41,597 nt of DNA from a bacterium TMED88 (lineage in GTDB: Bacteria; Myxococcota_A; UBA9160; UBA4427): positions 1 to 41,597 of the forward strand of contig NHEP01000041.1 in assembly GCA_002171515.1 (NCBI GenBank), read 5' to 3'. A model generated the notes under the pieces. The model did no database searches, was not told the origin of the DNA, and saw only the letters and a list, made by a program, of their open reading frames with translations. How positions within the stretch are numbered: position 1 is the stretch's first letter; each line of letters opens with the position of its first letter. The translations under genes and the position numbers were made by a program. Of this stretch, positions 16,703 through 24,098 are shown one piece after another.

Positions 16703-18619
16703 ATGGACTTAGATGCCAAAATTCCCGAAGGGCCCATTGCGGATAAATGGACTCGACACATCGACGAAATCCGTCTGGTCGGCCCCAGAAATCGCTCCCA
16801 TTACCGAGTCATCATCGTGGGCTCCGGCCTAGCGGGCGCTTCCGCAGCCTCATCGATGGCCGCCATGGGCTACAAGGTCGACTGCTTCTGCTTTCAGGAC
16901 AGCCCGCGACGCGCCCACAGCATCGCGGCTCAAGGTGGAATCAACGCCGCCAAGAACTACCGGAACGATGGAGATTCGATTCATCGCCTTTTCTACGACA
17001 CGCAGAAAGGGGGCGATTTTCGATCTCGCGAAGCCAACGTATGGCGCCTGGCTGAACTATCTACAGCCATCATCGACCAAGCTGCGGCCCAGGGCGTGCC
17101 CTTTGCGAGGGAATATGGTGGCATGTTGGCCAACCGTTCCTTTGGCGGAGTGCTCGTTGAACGCACTTTCTACTGCCGAGGCGAGACCGGGCAGCAGCTA
17201 CTCCTGGGAGCCAACTCGGCTCTTGCTAAAGAAATTGCTGCTGGGCACGTCAATATGCACACCCGGACAGAACTGCTGGATATTGTGGTGGTGGAGGGAC
17301 GGGCTCGCGGCATTGTCGTTCGAGACCTCGTCACAGGGGCCATCTCATCTCATGCAGCCGACGCGGTGGTCCTGGCGAGCGGGGGATACACGAACGTCTT
17401 CAACCTCTCGACCAACGCCAGAGGTTGCAATGTTACGGCGACGTGGAGGGCGCACAAACGGGGGGCAGGATTCGCCAATCCTTGCTACGTGCAGATTCAC
17501 CCGACTGCAATTCCCGCGGCCGGCGAGCACCAATCCAAGCTCACTCTGATGAGCGAAAGCCTTCGGAACGATGGTCGAATCTGGGTTCCCAAGAAGAGCG
17601 GCGATGAACGAAAGCCCTCGGAAATCCCTGAAGAAGAAAGATATTACTACCTTGAGGAACGGTACCCGCGATTCGGCAATCTGGTTCCTCGCGATGTCGC
17701 ATCCCGCAACGCGAAGGATGTATGCGACAAAGGCATGGGGGTCGGCCCCACTGGGCAGGGAGTCTACTTGGACTTCCGAGACGCGATCAGTGAAAAAGGC
17801 GCAGAGGTCATTGAGACCCGGTACGGAAATCTCTTTGACATGTATGAAAGAATTGCGTCCGACAACCCGCGCGAAACGCCGATGAGAATTTTTCCGGCCC
17901 CTCACTATGCAATGGGTGGGCTCTGGGTTGATTACAATCTGATGACGACGATGCCCGGTCTTTTTGCAATCGGCGAAGCTAATTTTTCTGACCACGGCGC
18001 CAACCGACTGGGAGCCAGCTCGATGATGCAATGTCTGGCCGACGGCTATTTCGTCATTCCCATTACGATTGGTGACTACCTAAGCCGGCACCCGTCCAGT
18101 GAAATCGGAGCTGACCACTCAGCCTTTCGAGATGCTGAAAAAGAAGTGCATGAACGCACTGAACGTCTCCTGGCAATCCCCGGTAACCAACCCGTTGAAG
18201 TCTTCCACCGAGAGCTCGGGAAGCTGATGATTGATGAGTGCGGGATCTCTCGAAATGCCGAGGGGCTGCAGGACGCCCTCAAGAAAATTCCGGAGTTGCG
18301 AGACCGTTTTTGGCGAGAAGTTCGAGTGCCCGGCAGCGGAGGGCAGTTCAATCAAAGCCTGGAGCATGCCGGCCGGCTCGCTGACTTCTTGGAGTTTGCC
18401 GAACTGATGTGCCACGACGCCCTGGACCGGGATGAATCCTGCGGGTGTCACTTCAGAGACGAGCACCAGACCGAAGACGGCGAAACGCTGCGCAACGACG
18501 AAGACTTTGCCTTCGTGTCGGTCTGGGAGCATCGGGGCGTCGGGGAACAGCCGATCCGACACAAGGAACCCTTGAAATTCGAGGCTCTGCCCCTGGCTCA
18601 AAGGAATTACAAGACATGA
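16703..18619 (+). CDS. sdhA: Succinate dehydrogenase/fumarate reductase flavoprotein subunit
   Basis: 638 residues, ATG with GGAG overlapping the sdhC stop. The dinucleotide fold GSGLAG is at 40-45; H72 in [15 protein letters not shown] is the expected covalent FAD-binding His. Substrate-site blocks [18 protein letters not shown] and the HPTA motif are all present. It oxidises succinate to fumarate (or the reverse) at the cytoplasmic face. The length and the insertions ([20 protein letters not shown] region) fit the ~640-residue class that goes with cytochrome b558. Its TGA overlaps the sdhB start as ATGA, indicating coupled translation. Confidence 0.96.
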   Translation: MDLDAKIPEGPIADKWTRHIDEIRLVGPRNRSHYRVIIVGSGLAGASAASSMAAMGYKVDCFCFQDSPRRAHSIAAQGGINAAKNYRNDGDSIHRLFYDTQKGGDFRSREANVWRLAELSTAIIDQAAAQGVPFAREYGGMLANRSFGGVLVERTFYCRGETGQQLLLGANSALAKEIAAGHVNMHTRTELLDIVVVEGRARGIVVRDLVTGAISSHAADAVVLASGGYTNVFNLSTNARGCNVTATWRAHKRGAGFANPCYVQIHPTAIPAAGEHQSKLTLMSESLRNDGRIWVPKKSGDERKPSEIPEEERYYYLEERYPRFGNLVPRDVASRNAKDVCDKGMGVGPTGQGVYLDFRDAISEKGAEVIETRYGNLFDMYERIASDNPRETPMRIFPAPHYAMGGLWVDYNLMTTMPGLFAIGEANFSDHGANRLGASSMMQCLADGYFVIPITIGDYLSRHPSSEIGADHSAFRDAEKEVHERTERLLAIPGNQPVEVFHRELGKLMIDECGISRNAEGLQDALKKIPELRDRFWREVRVPGSGGQFNQSLEHAGRLADFLEFAELMCHDALDRDESCGCHFRDEHQTEDGETLRNDEDFAFVSVWEHRGVGEQPIRHKEPLKFEALPLAQRNYKT

Positions 18620-19392
18620 AGTTTAAACTCGAAATCTGGCGACAACAGAATGGCCAAGACACAGGAGCGTTCGTCACCCACGAAGTCGATGATGTCAGCC
18701 CCGACACCTCTTTCCTCGAGATGCTCGACATTCTCAATGAGAATCTCACGCAAACTGGGGGTGAGCCCATCGCCTTTGACTCCGACTGCAGGGAAGGCAT
18801 CTGCGGGATGTGCTCCTTGGTGATCAACGGCGAGGCCCATGGACCGAAACGCGCGACGACGACATGTCAGCTGTACATGCGCCATTTCCCAGATGGGGCC
18901 TCGATCACCGTCGAGCCGTGGCGATCGGGTGCATTTCCGGTGGTCCGGGATCTTGCGGTAGACCGTTCTGCCTTCGACCGCATCATGCGAGCCGGTGGAT
19001 ACGTCACGGTTCACTCTGGACCCAAACCGGATCCAAACGACGTGCCTGTCAATCCTGAAATCTCGGAAAAAGCCCTCGATGCATCGACCTGCATCGGCTG
19101 CGGGGCATGCGTGGCGGCCTGTCCCAACGGAGCAGCCATGCTTTATACGGCTGCGAAAGTCTCTCACCTCTCCCTTCTGCCACAAGGGCAACCTGAGAGA
19201 TATGAACGGGTTCAAAAAATGGTGAACCAAATGGAGAAAGAAGGATTCGGAAGCTGTCGAAACTATGGCGAATGCGAAGCCCAGTGCCCCAAGTCCATCA
19301 GCATTGACTTCATTGGGCACATGAATCGCGAGTTGCTCCGCGCCACCGTTGTCGAGCCGGATGATCTCCGGGGCGACATGAAGACCCAATAA
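18616..19392 (+). CDS. sdhB: Succinate dehydrogenase/fumarate reductase iron-sulfur subunit
   Basis: 258 residues. ATG 18616 overlaps the sdhA stop by 4 nt and has AAGGA about 10 nt upstream; a longer in-frame start inside sdhA was rejected. The [2Fe-2S] ligands are C58, C63, C66 and C84. The ferredoxin-like half carries C159-x2-C162-x2-C165-x3-C169 and C214, C220, C224 for the [4Fe-4S] and [3Fe-4S] clusters. It carries electrons from FADH2 in SdhA to haem and quinone in SdhC. It ends 21 nt before the convergent fumC stop. Confidence 0.96.
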   Translation: MKFKLEIWRQQNGQDTGAFVTHEVDDVSPDTSFLEMLDILNENLTQTGGEPIAFDSDCREGICGMCSLVINGEAHGPKRATTTCQLYMRHFPDGASITVEPWRSGAFPVVRDLAVDRSAFDRIMRAGGYVTVHSGPKPDPNDVPVNPEISEKALDASTCIGCGACVAACPNGAAMLYTAAKVSHLSLLPQGQPERYERVQKMVNQMEKEGFGSCRNYGECEAQCPKSISIDFIGHMNRELLRATVVEPDDLRGDMKTQ

Positions 19393-19413
19393 GAACTTTC
19401 CGACTGACAGCGA

Positions 19414-20820
19414 TCAGCGGTGCGGGTGCGCCATTTTTTCTGGCTGGACGAGTTTGTCGAACTCTTTGGCATCTAAAAAGCCCAGTTCGACACAGGCCTC
19501 TTTCAGAGTAGTGCCATCCTCTTGGGCCTTATGGGCGATCGCGGCCGCTTTGTCGTACCCGATGTGGGGTGACAATGCCGTCACCAGCATTAAAGAGCGC
19601 TCCACCAAATATTCGATCCGTTCTCGGTCCACCTCGAGCCCTTCAACCAAAAACTCAGTAAAGCTTTTACAGGTGCCTTCAATAAGGGAAATGGAATGCA
19701 GGAGGTTAGCCGCCATCACGGGCTTGAAGACATTGAGTTCGAAATTGCCCTGTGATGCAGCCACTCCGATCGCGACATCGTTTCCCATGACCTGAACAGC
19801 CACCATCGTCATGGCTTCACATTGGGTTGGATTCACCTTGCCGGGCATGATGGAAGAACCGGGCTCGTTCGCCGGTAATTTGAGCTCACCGAGACCAGAG
19901 CGGGGGCCGGAACCCGCCCAGCGCACGTCGTTTGCAATTTTCATCAACGCGCCGGCCAGAACACGGAGGGCGCTAGAAACGGCGGCCATCGCATCATGGG
20001 CGGCGAGCACCGAGAACTTATTCGCAGCAGACTCAAATGCCATTTCTGTTTCTTCAGCGATCAGGGCGGCGCAGCGTTCGGCGAAGCCCTTTGGAGTATT
20101 CAAGCCAGTCCCAACGGCTGTTCCCCCAATGGCTAACTGATAGAGCCCCGGAAGCACATTTTCCGCTAGGTCGATGGCTGCATCCAGCTGCGCGACATAG
20201 CCAGAGAATTCTTGCCCCAAAGTCAACGGAACAGCGTCTTGAAGATGCGTTCTTCCAATTTTTACGATTTTTTCAAAATCTCGACTCTTCTGATCGAGCG
20301 CATTTCGGAGTTTGCGAACCGCGGGCAGCATCTCTTTCTTGAGCAATCCAGCACTGGCGACGTACATTGCGGTCGGGAACGTATCATTCGATGATTGAGA
20401 ACAGTTGACGTGATCATTCGGGTGCACGGGATCTTTGCTGCCCAGAACCCCACCCGCTATCTCGATTGCACGATTCGAAATCACTTCATTCACATTCATA
20501 TTTGTTTGCGTACCGCTGCCCGTCTGCCAAATTCTGAGCGGGAATTGATCATCAAGCTTTCCAGCGATCACTTCGTCGGCGGCCTCGATGATCCAGGCGG
20601 ACCGCGTCTCGTCCAATGCGCCAAGTTCGCAATTCGCTTTTGCTGCAGCCTTCTTCAACAAGCCTAGGCCATGGATCACCTGAATCGGGATTCGATCTCG
20701 ATCCGGCGAGCCGATTGAAAAATGAAGCAGCGAACGCTGGGTTTGCGCCCCCCAGTAAACATCATCAGAAACCTGGACCTCCCCCATACTGTCTGTCTCG
20801 GTCCTCGTCTTCTTGGCCAC
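19414..20820 (-). CDS. fumC: Class II fumarate hydratase
   Basis: 468 residues. GTG 20820 was chosen because AAGGAG lies 7 nt upstream and because the protein then begins in the normal place ([19 protein letters not shown]); the frame stays open further upstream but is unlike the family. Conserved blocks are [39 protein letters not shown] and the fumarase/aspartase signature [17 protein letters not shown]. It hydrates fumarate to L-malate, the step after SdhA, without an iron-sulfur cluster. Facing sdhCAB, it completes a two-step TCA segment. It follows the kch gene by 79 nt on the same strand, with an own ribosome site. Confidence 0.96.
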   Translation of the reverse strand: MAKKTRTETDSMGEVQVSDDVYWGAQTQRSLLHFSIGSPDRDRIPIQVIHGLGLLKKAAAKANCELGALDETRSAWIIEAADEVIAGKLDDQFPLRIWQTGSGTQTNMNVNEVISNRAIEIAGGVLGSKDPVHPNDHVNCSQSSNDTFPTAMYVASAGLLKKEMLPAVRKLRNALDQKSRDFEKIVKIGRTHLQDAVPLTLGQEFSGYVAQLDAAIDLAENVLPGLYQLAIGGTAVGTGLNTPKGFAERCAALIAEETEMAFESAANKFSVLAAHDAMAAVSSALRVLAGALMKIANDVRWAGSGPRSGLGELKLPANEPGSSIMPGKVNPTQCEAMTMVAVQVMGNDVAIGVAASQGNFELNVFKPVMAANLLHSISLIEGTCKSFTEFLVEGLEVDRERIEYLVERSLMLVTALSPHIGYDKAAAIAHKAQEDGTTLKEACVELGFLDAKEFDKLVQPEKMAHPHR

Positions 20821-20899
20821 AGAACATCTCCTTTGCCAGGGCGAACAGGATGCCGACTTTACCGGGCAAGCTCCCACAGCCAGCCGGGAGTCAAGCCAA

Positions 20900-21355
20900 T
20901 CAAATCGGGGTGGAGTCGACGAATTCTTGGTTCGATTCCTCGATGCTCTTACCGGAAGCCAGATCAACCAAGATCCGACCACCGATTGCGTTGGGGGCGA
21001 AAACCATGTCTGCTCTCGCCAGCTTGAGTCGCGGGATGGCCGCCCTTGAATTTGCAACCGCCAACACCGAGATATCCGGATTGATATCCTTGGATACGAG
21101 GGCAATAAAGGCATTCTCGCCATCATCTTCCTTGGCGGCGATCACAAGCCGGGCGTCCTTGACACCGGCCCGAGTCAGAATCGATTCCTCGCACGCATTG
21201 CCCACAATGACCAGATTCATTTTCGAATCGTCTTCTTGCTCTTCTCCCTTGTCCATGATGTGGGTAAAGGGGATTCCTTTCGTAACAAGCTCCTCGGCGG
21301 CGTCCCGGGAAAGCGGGCCATCTCCAGCCAGGATGACGTGATTTTTTCGAGACAT
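20900..21355 (-). CDS. Internal start in kch: possible free RCK domain
   Basis: ATG 21355 (Met243 of the channel) is preceded by GGAGGAG with a 6-nt spacer, the strongest ribosome site near any start in this stretch. Translation from it would give a 151-residue soluble RCK domain in the same frame and with the same stop. The Met lies just after the last pore helix (sequence KMSRKNH), matching Met240 of E. coli Kch (TMHRKDH), where, as I recall, a separate RCK product has been described. MthK likewise makes free RCK subunits. The site is seen; its use is inference. Confidence 0.5.
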   Translation of the reverse strand: MSRKNHVILAGDGPLSRDAAEELVTKGIPFTHIMDKGEEQEDDSKMNLVIVGNACEESILTRAGVKDARLVIAAKEDDGENAFIALVSKDINPDISVLAVANSRAAIPRLKLARADMVFAPNAIGGRILVDLASGKSIEESNQEFVDSTPI

Positions 21356-22081
21356 CTTTTTCTCCTCCGGCCGAAACATTCGGACCAACTCGCCCGAGAG
21401 GGCTGGACCCACGATCGAGGCGGTAATCGTTGCAAAAATAGACAGGCCCACCACGATCAGGGAGACGACGAACAGACGACTTTCAAAGGTCACGGGACTG
21501 ATGTCCCCATACCCAACAGTCGAGATCGTCACGATCGTAAAATAGAAAGCACTCGCAAGGTCGGAAATTTTTGGATGAAAGCCGCGACCGAGGAGAAGTG
21601 TTCCAAAACTCCCATACGCCACGACTGTCCCGAGGGTCGCCGCCGAGAAAAGAAAGTTCGCCCCAGCAGCCCGACGATCGAATCGCTTGCGAAAAGCCCA
21701 AGCCGCAACCAACATCGCTCCAGGCAAAAATAGAGTCGTTTGCCACTTTTCCTGGAGGACGTTGACCAAAACTGTAATGGCCATCAACAACACGGCGAAG
21801 GACCACGCGACCGAAAGCCGCCATAGGAGACCGAGTCCGACCAGAACCAGCAAGCCGCCCAGGAAAACTTCACTCCCGCTTCCGAGAGCCCACAGCGAGG
21901 AATCGAGTTCGAGCAGGGGTTCGAGGCCTGAGAGGGCGATCGCTGGATAGCTCTGGCCGTCGATGACGTTCAGAACGCCGGCCACAATCACCGCAGATCC
22001 CAGCGGGACCTGAGGCCACAGACTCCTGAGGGAGCCCAGCAGCGCTTTCCCCTTCCCCTGCCGCATCCGGCTAGTCACCAT
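20900..22081 (-). CDS. kch: Kch-type potassium channel with cytoplasmic RCK (TrkA-N) domain
   Basis: 393 residues, aligned along its length with E. coli Kch (417): hydrophobic helices in residues 25-225, the selectivity filter TVGYGD at 188-193, and a C-terminal RCK domain from about 247 ([18 protein letters not shown]). It conducts K+ across the inner membrane, gated by the RCK ring. The start is uncertain: ATG 22081 has GAAGGG directly adjacent, while GTG 22078 and ATG 22066 are alternatives. The RCK domain has its own strong internal start (see 20900-21355). Immediately upstream on the same strand is the MNIO cassette, 120 nt away; downstream is fumC. Confidence 0.88.
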   Translation of the reverse strand: MVTSRMRQGKGKALLGSLRSLWPQVPLGSAVIVAGVLNVIDGQSYPAIALSGLEPLLELDSSLWALGSGSEVFLGGLLVLVGLGLLWRLSVAWSFAVLLMAITVLVNVLQEKWQTTLFLPGAMLVAAWAFRKRFDRRAAGANFLFSAATLGTVVAYGSFGTLLLGRGFHPKISDLASAFYFTIVTISTVGYGDISPVTFESRLFVVSLIVVGLSIFATITASIVGPALSGELVRMFRPEEKKMSRKNHVILAGDGPLSRDAAEELVTKGIPFTHIMDKGEEQEDDSKMNLVIVGNACEESILTRAGVKDARLVIAAKEDDGENAFIALVSKDINPDISVLAVANSRAAIPRLKLARADMVFAPNAIGGRILVDLASGKSIEESNQEFVDSTPI

Positions 22082-22201
22082 CCCTTCAATCTAGCCATGT
22101 TCTGACACGGTTCGACCGATTGGCGCCTTTTTTTTTGTGCGGCTTAGGATGCCGGGGGCGAATCATCGGAAGGCGCGCTCCCCGGGAAGCACCCCCTTGG
22201 T

Positions 22202-22912
22202 TCAATCGAGATCATCGGGCCGGAGAATGCCTTCACGGGAAACTAGATCCCGGTGGAGCTCAAGCAGGGCCTCATAGGCGCCCGCCGGCGCGGCCGACTC
22301 AGCATCAAGCGCTCGACTCAACCAAGCCTCTCGGGTGAGTGCCTTCAGGCCGAGAATCCCGAGTGCGCGACCGAGAAGAGGCCCCACACGCTGGCGAGCC
22401 ACTTCATCCGTTGTGGGCCTGCGCCAGCAGAGGTAGACCTGGGGACCATCAGAGGTCGGCGGCTGGGGGGTTTCAGGCGTAATCCGGTGCACCGCCCGCT
22501 CTGCCACAAAGACGTCAATCGTGGGATTCAACCGGCCTCGTTCCCCCTCTCCCGGTGCGCGGAGATGATCCAACTCAGCCGGGTGCCGCTCGGCCCGAAC
22601 GGCAGCACGCTCGTAGTTGAGCAGGTCGTGGTCCGGACAACCCGACGAACTCGCCCAGGCCAGAAATTCATCGGGCACGCACGGGTACTGAAGAGTTTGG
22701 GGTCCGTTGGACCGAAAGAAGGAATCCATCATTTCTTCGAGAGCGGCAGAGCCCATAACCGATCGAAAACGAGGAAAGGCGACCTCAAGAATGTCCAAAT
22801 GGATCTTTCGAGTGAAGCCTCGATAAAGATCTGCGCGCGGAAAGGGCGGCGGACCCGGATCAAAATCCAAAACAAAGCGAACCAGTGACTCACCCGGCAA
22901 AGAAAACCCCAT
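22202..22912 (-). CDS. hvfC: DUF2063/HvfC-like partner protein of the MNIO enzyme
   Basis: 236 residues from ATG 22912, which has AGGA 6 nt upstream; a longer start at 22984 would lengthen the overlap with the enzyme gene to 95 nt and add a basic stretch unlike the family. The N-terminal half has the DUF2063 pattern: RADLYRGFTRKIHLDILEVAF, then PRFRSVMG, then FLAWAS. DUF2063 proteins form a complex with DUF692 enzymes and present the peptide substrate (HvfC, MbnC- and TglI-like roles). It overlaps the upstream enzyme gene by 23 nt. The C-terminal half is less conserved, with a winged-helix-like feel (TTDEVARQRVGPLLGRALGI). Confidence 0.8.
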   Translation of the reverse strand: MGFSLPGESLVRFVLDFDPGPPPFPRADLYRGFTRKIHLDILEVAFPRFRSVMGSAALEEMMDSFFRSNGPQTLQYPCVPDEFLAWASSSGCPDHDLLNYERAAVRAERHPAELDHLRAPGEGERGRLNPTIDVFVAERAVHRITPETPQPPTSDGPQVYLCWRRPTTDEVARQRVGPLLGRALGILGLKALTREAWLSRALDAESAAPAGAYEALLELHRDLVSREGILRPDDLD

Positions 22913-23744
22913 TGGCAATCCTGCGAATCTGCTCGACCTCCACCAATAACTCTTCAATCGGAGGGAAGTGCCCATCTCTTTCAATCAGGATGGGAACAGG
23001 CCCTGTTCGCTTAAGCGCTTCCGCGAGCAATGCATAGACTTCATCCAAAATGGCTTCGCTATGCGTATCGACTCGGAGGCCATCGGGCCGACGTTCGTGG
23101 CCCGCCATATGAATCTGAAGTGTAGCCTCGAGGGGCATCCGGTTGAGCATCTCGTAAGGGTCGAATTCGAAGTTACGAGCGTTGACGTAAAGATTATTTA
23201 AATCGAGTAGCAGGCCGCAGCCCGAGCGCTCGACCACTTCAGTCACAAAATCGGCCTCGTCCAGCTCGTCTTCCGGCCAGGACCCATAAGCCGAAACATG
23301 CTCGACCGCCATCGGCAACCCAAGGGCCCGGCTCACACCATCCACTCTCTCCGCGCAGTGACGAGCGCAGGACATTGTTCGAGGCAGGGGCAATAGCTCG
23401 TGACTATGGCGGCCATGGGCCGAGCCGATGCATAGATGGTCGGAGTAGTGAGGTGTACCTAAATCCGAAAGGAATTGAGCGAGCTCCTCGAGATAGACTG
23501 GATCCAACTTATCGTCGCCACCCAACGAAAGCGCGAGACCGTGGGCGATCACCGGCCATTTGGCCATCGCTTTTTGCAACAAGCGCCGCCGAGGTCCACC
23601 GAAACCAAGATAGTTCTCTGGGGCCAGTTCGACGAAGTCAATGCTTCCTGAGGGTGCCGAGAAAAGGCTCTCCGCGAGCGCTCGACGAAAGCCGAGGCCC
23701 ACGGAGAGTCCCTTGTCCAAGTCGGCTATTCGTGCCCCTTGCAA
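22890..23744 (-). CDS. hvfB: DUF692 multinuclear non-haem iron oxidase (MNIO), HvfB-like
   Basis: 284 residues, TTG start with AGGAAGG 4 nt upstream, overlapping the end of the precursor gene by 19 nt. The TIM-barrel metal ligands of MbnB/TglH/HvfB are all recognisable: E43 (ELAPENY), H68 (AHGL), H99/D102/H103 (HYSDH), E148 (VEHVS), D181/N183 (LDLNNLYVN), H212/H216 (IHMAGH), D226/H228 (DTHSE) and E255 (IERDGH). Family members use two or three irons and O2 to convert peptide Cys into thio-oxazole, oxazolone/thioamide or related groups. The overlapping Cys-repeat peptide upstream and the DUF2063 gene downstream make it the modifying enzyme of a small RiPP pathway. Confidence in family is high. 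Confidence 0.92.
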   Translation of the reverse strand: MQGARIADLDKGLSVGLGFRRALAESLFSAPSGSIDFVELAPENYLGFGGPRRRLLQKAMAKWPVIAHGLALSLGGDDKLDPVYLEELAQFLSDLGTPHYSDHLCIGSAHGRHSHELLPLPRTMSCARHCAERVDGVSRALGLPMAVEHVSAYGSWPEDELDEADFVTEVVERSGCGLLLDLNNLYVNARNFEFDPYEMLNRMPLEATLQIHMAGHERRPDGLRVDTHSEAILDEVYALLAEALKRTGPVPILIERDGHFPPIEELLVEVEQIRRIANGVFFAG

Positions 23745-23947
23745 TCGCCTTCCTTGCAGCTGCCCTCAGAGCAGCTGCCCTCAGAGCAGCTTCCATCCTG
23801 ATCATCGGCAGACTGCACCACGGCTGAATCAAGAACTTCACTATCCAGTTCCAGACTGCCCGCTTTATCAGCCCCCGAGAGGGCCAGAAGTGCCGCCGCA
23901 GCGGAGGGGGCTATCCACTTCTTCAATTCATCGGTCCGCTTTCCCAA
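23726..23947 (-). CDS. Small Cys-repeat peptide, likely precursor for the MNIO enzyme (HvfA/bufferin-like)
   Basis: 73 residues, TTG start with AAAGGA 8 nt upstream. The N-terminus has two Lys, then a short hydrophobic run (APSAAAALLALSG, residues 13-25), a weak Sec-type signal. An acidic spacer follows. The C-terminal core holds four Cys, 54, 59, 64 and 69, at exact 5-residue spacing: DGSCSEGSCSEGSCKEGDC, ending KGHE. HvfA-type substrates carry repeated EGKCG; here Lys is replaced by Ser or Asp and the following Gly by Ser or Lys. The overlap with the MNIO gene ties them together. Likely role, by analogy, is a periplasmic metal (copper) chelator after Cys oxidation. The substrate role is inference from position and Cys pattern. 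Confidence 0.75.
   Translation of the reverse strand: MGKRTDELKKWIAPSAAAALLALSGADKAGSLELDSEVLDSAVVQSADDQDGSCSEGSCSEGSCKEGDCKGHE
23756..23785. repeat. Two perfect 15-bp tandem copies inside the precursor gene
   Basis: The unit GCAGCTGCCCTCAGA (plus strand) occurs at 23756-23770 and 23771-23785, with a degenerate third copy at 23786-23800. Each unit encodes the five-residue SEGSC module, so the Cys core has probably grown by duplication of this unit. Confidence 0.9.
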
Positions 23948-23986
23948 GGGTCTATCCTTTCCGCACCGGGTTGAGACTCGGGGGGG

Positions 23987-24004
23987 TGCGTCGCCCCCGA
24001 CGCA
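23987..24004 (-). promoter_or_regulatory. Hairpin in the leader of the MNIO cassette
   Basis: Perfect 7-bp arms TGCGTCG/CGACGCA with a 4-base loop, about 40 nt upstream of the precursor start. No T run follows on either strand, so a terminator for the upstream kinase gene is unlikely. It sits between the candidate -10 (24007-24017) and the start codon, so it would be in the transcribed leader or at the transcription start. Confidence 0.4.
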
Positions 24005-24006
24005 GG

Positions 24007-24017
24007 AGTGTATCAGC
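24007..24017 (-). promoter_or_regulatory. Candidate extended -10 for the MNIO cassette
   Basis: On the minus strand the sequence is GCTGATACACT, i.e. TG-N-TACACT, ending 60 nt before the precursor start. A TTGTCT lies 18 nt further upstream as a possible -35. The same 11 bases occur upstream of the secreted protein at 26665. Confidence 0.35.
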
Positions 24018-24098
24018 TGCCCCAGCGGCCGGAAGACAACTCCAGCAAAAGCCTCAAAGAACCCCCTCGGGTTTCATCCGTGGCTTCGCTGTCCGCAC

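Noticed and set aside
18607..19389. 260-residue minus-strand frame opposite sdhB
   Set aside because: It is the complement of a strongly conserved iron-sulfur subunit and shows no family motif.
20616..21341. 241-residue plus-strand frame antisense to kch and fumC
   Set aside because: It spans two well-supported genes and the gap between them, is low-complexity Ser/Arg/Pro, and has no ribosome site.
23756..23800. CRISPR-like direct repeats
   Set aside because: The copies are contiguous 15-bp units in a coding frame with no spacers.
22890..23947. Methanobactin (MbnA/MbnB/MbnC) cluster
   Set aside because: The precursor has four regularly spaced Cys and a signal-like N-terminus, not the short two-Cys MbnA core, and no Mbn transport genes are near. 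HvfABC/bufferin layout fits better.
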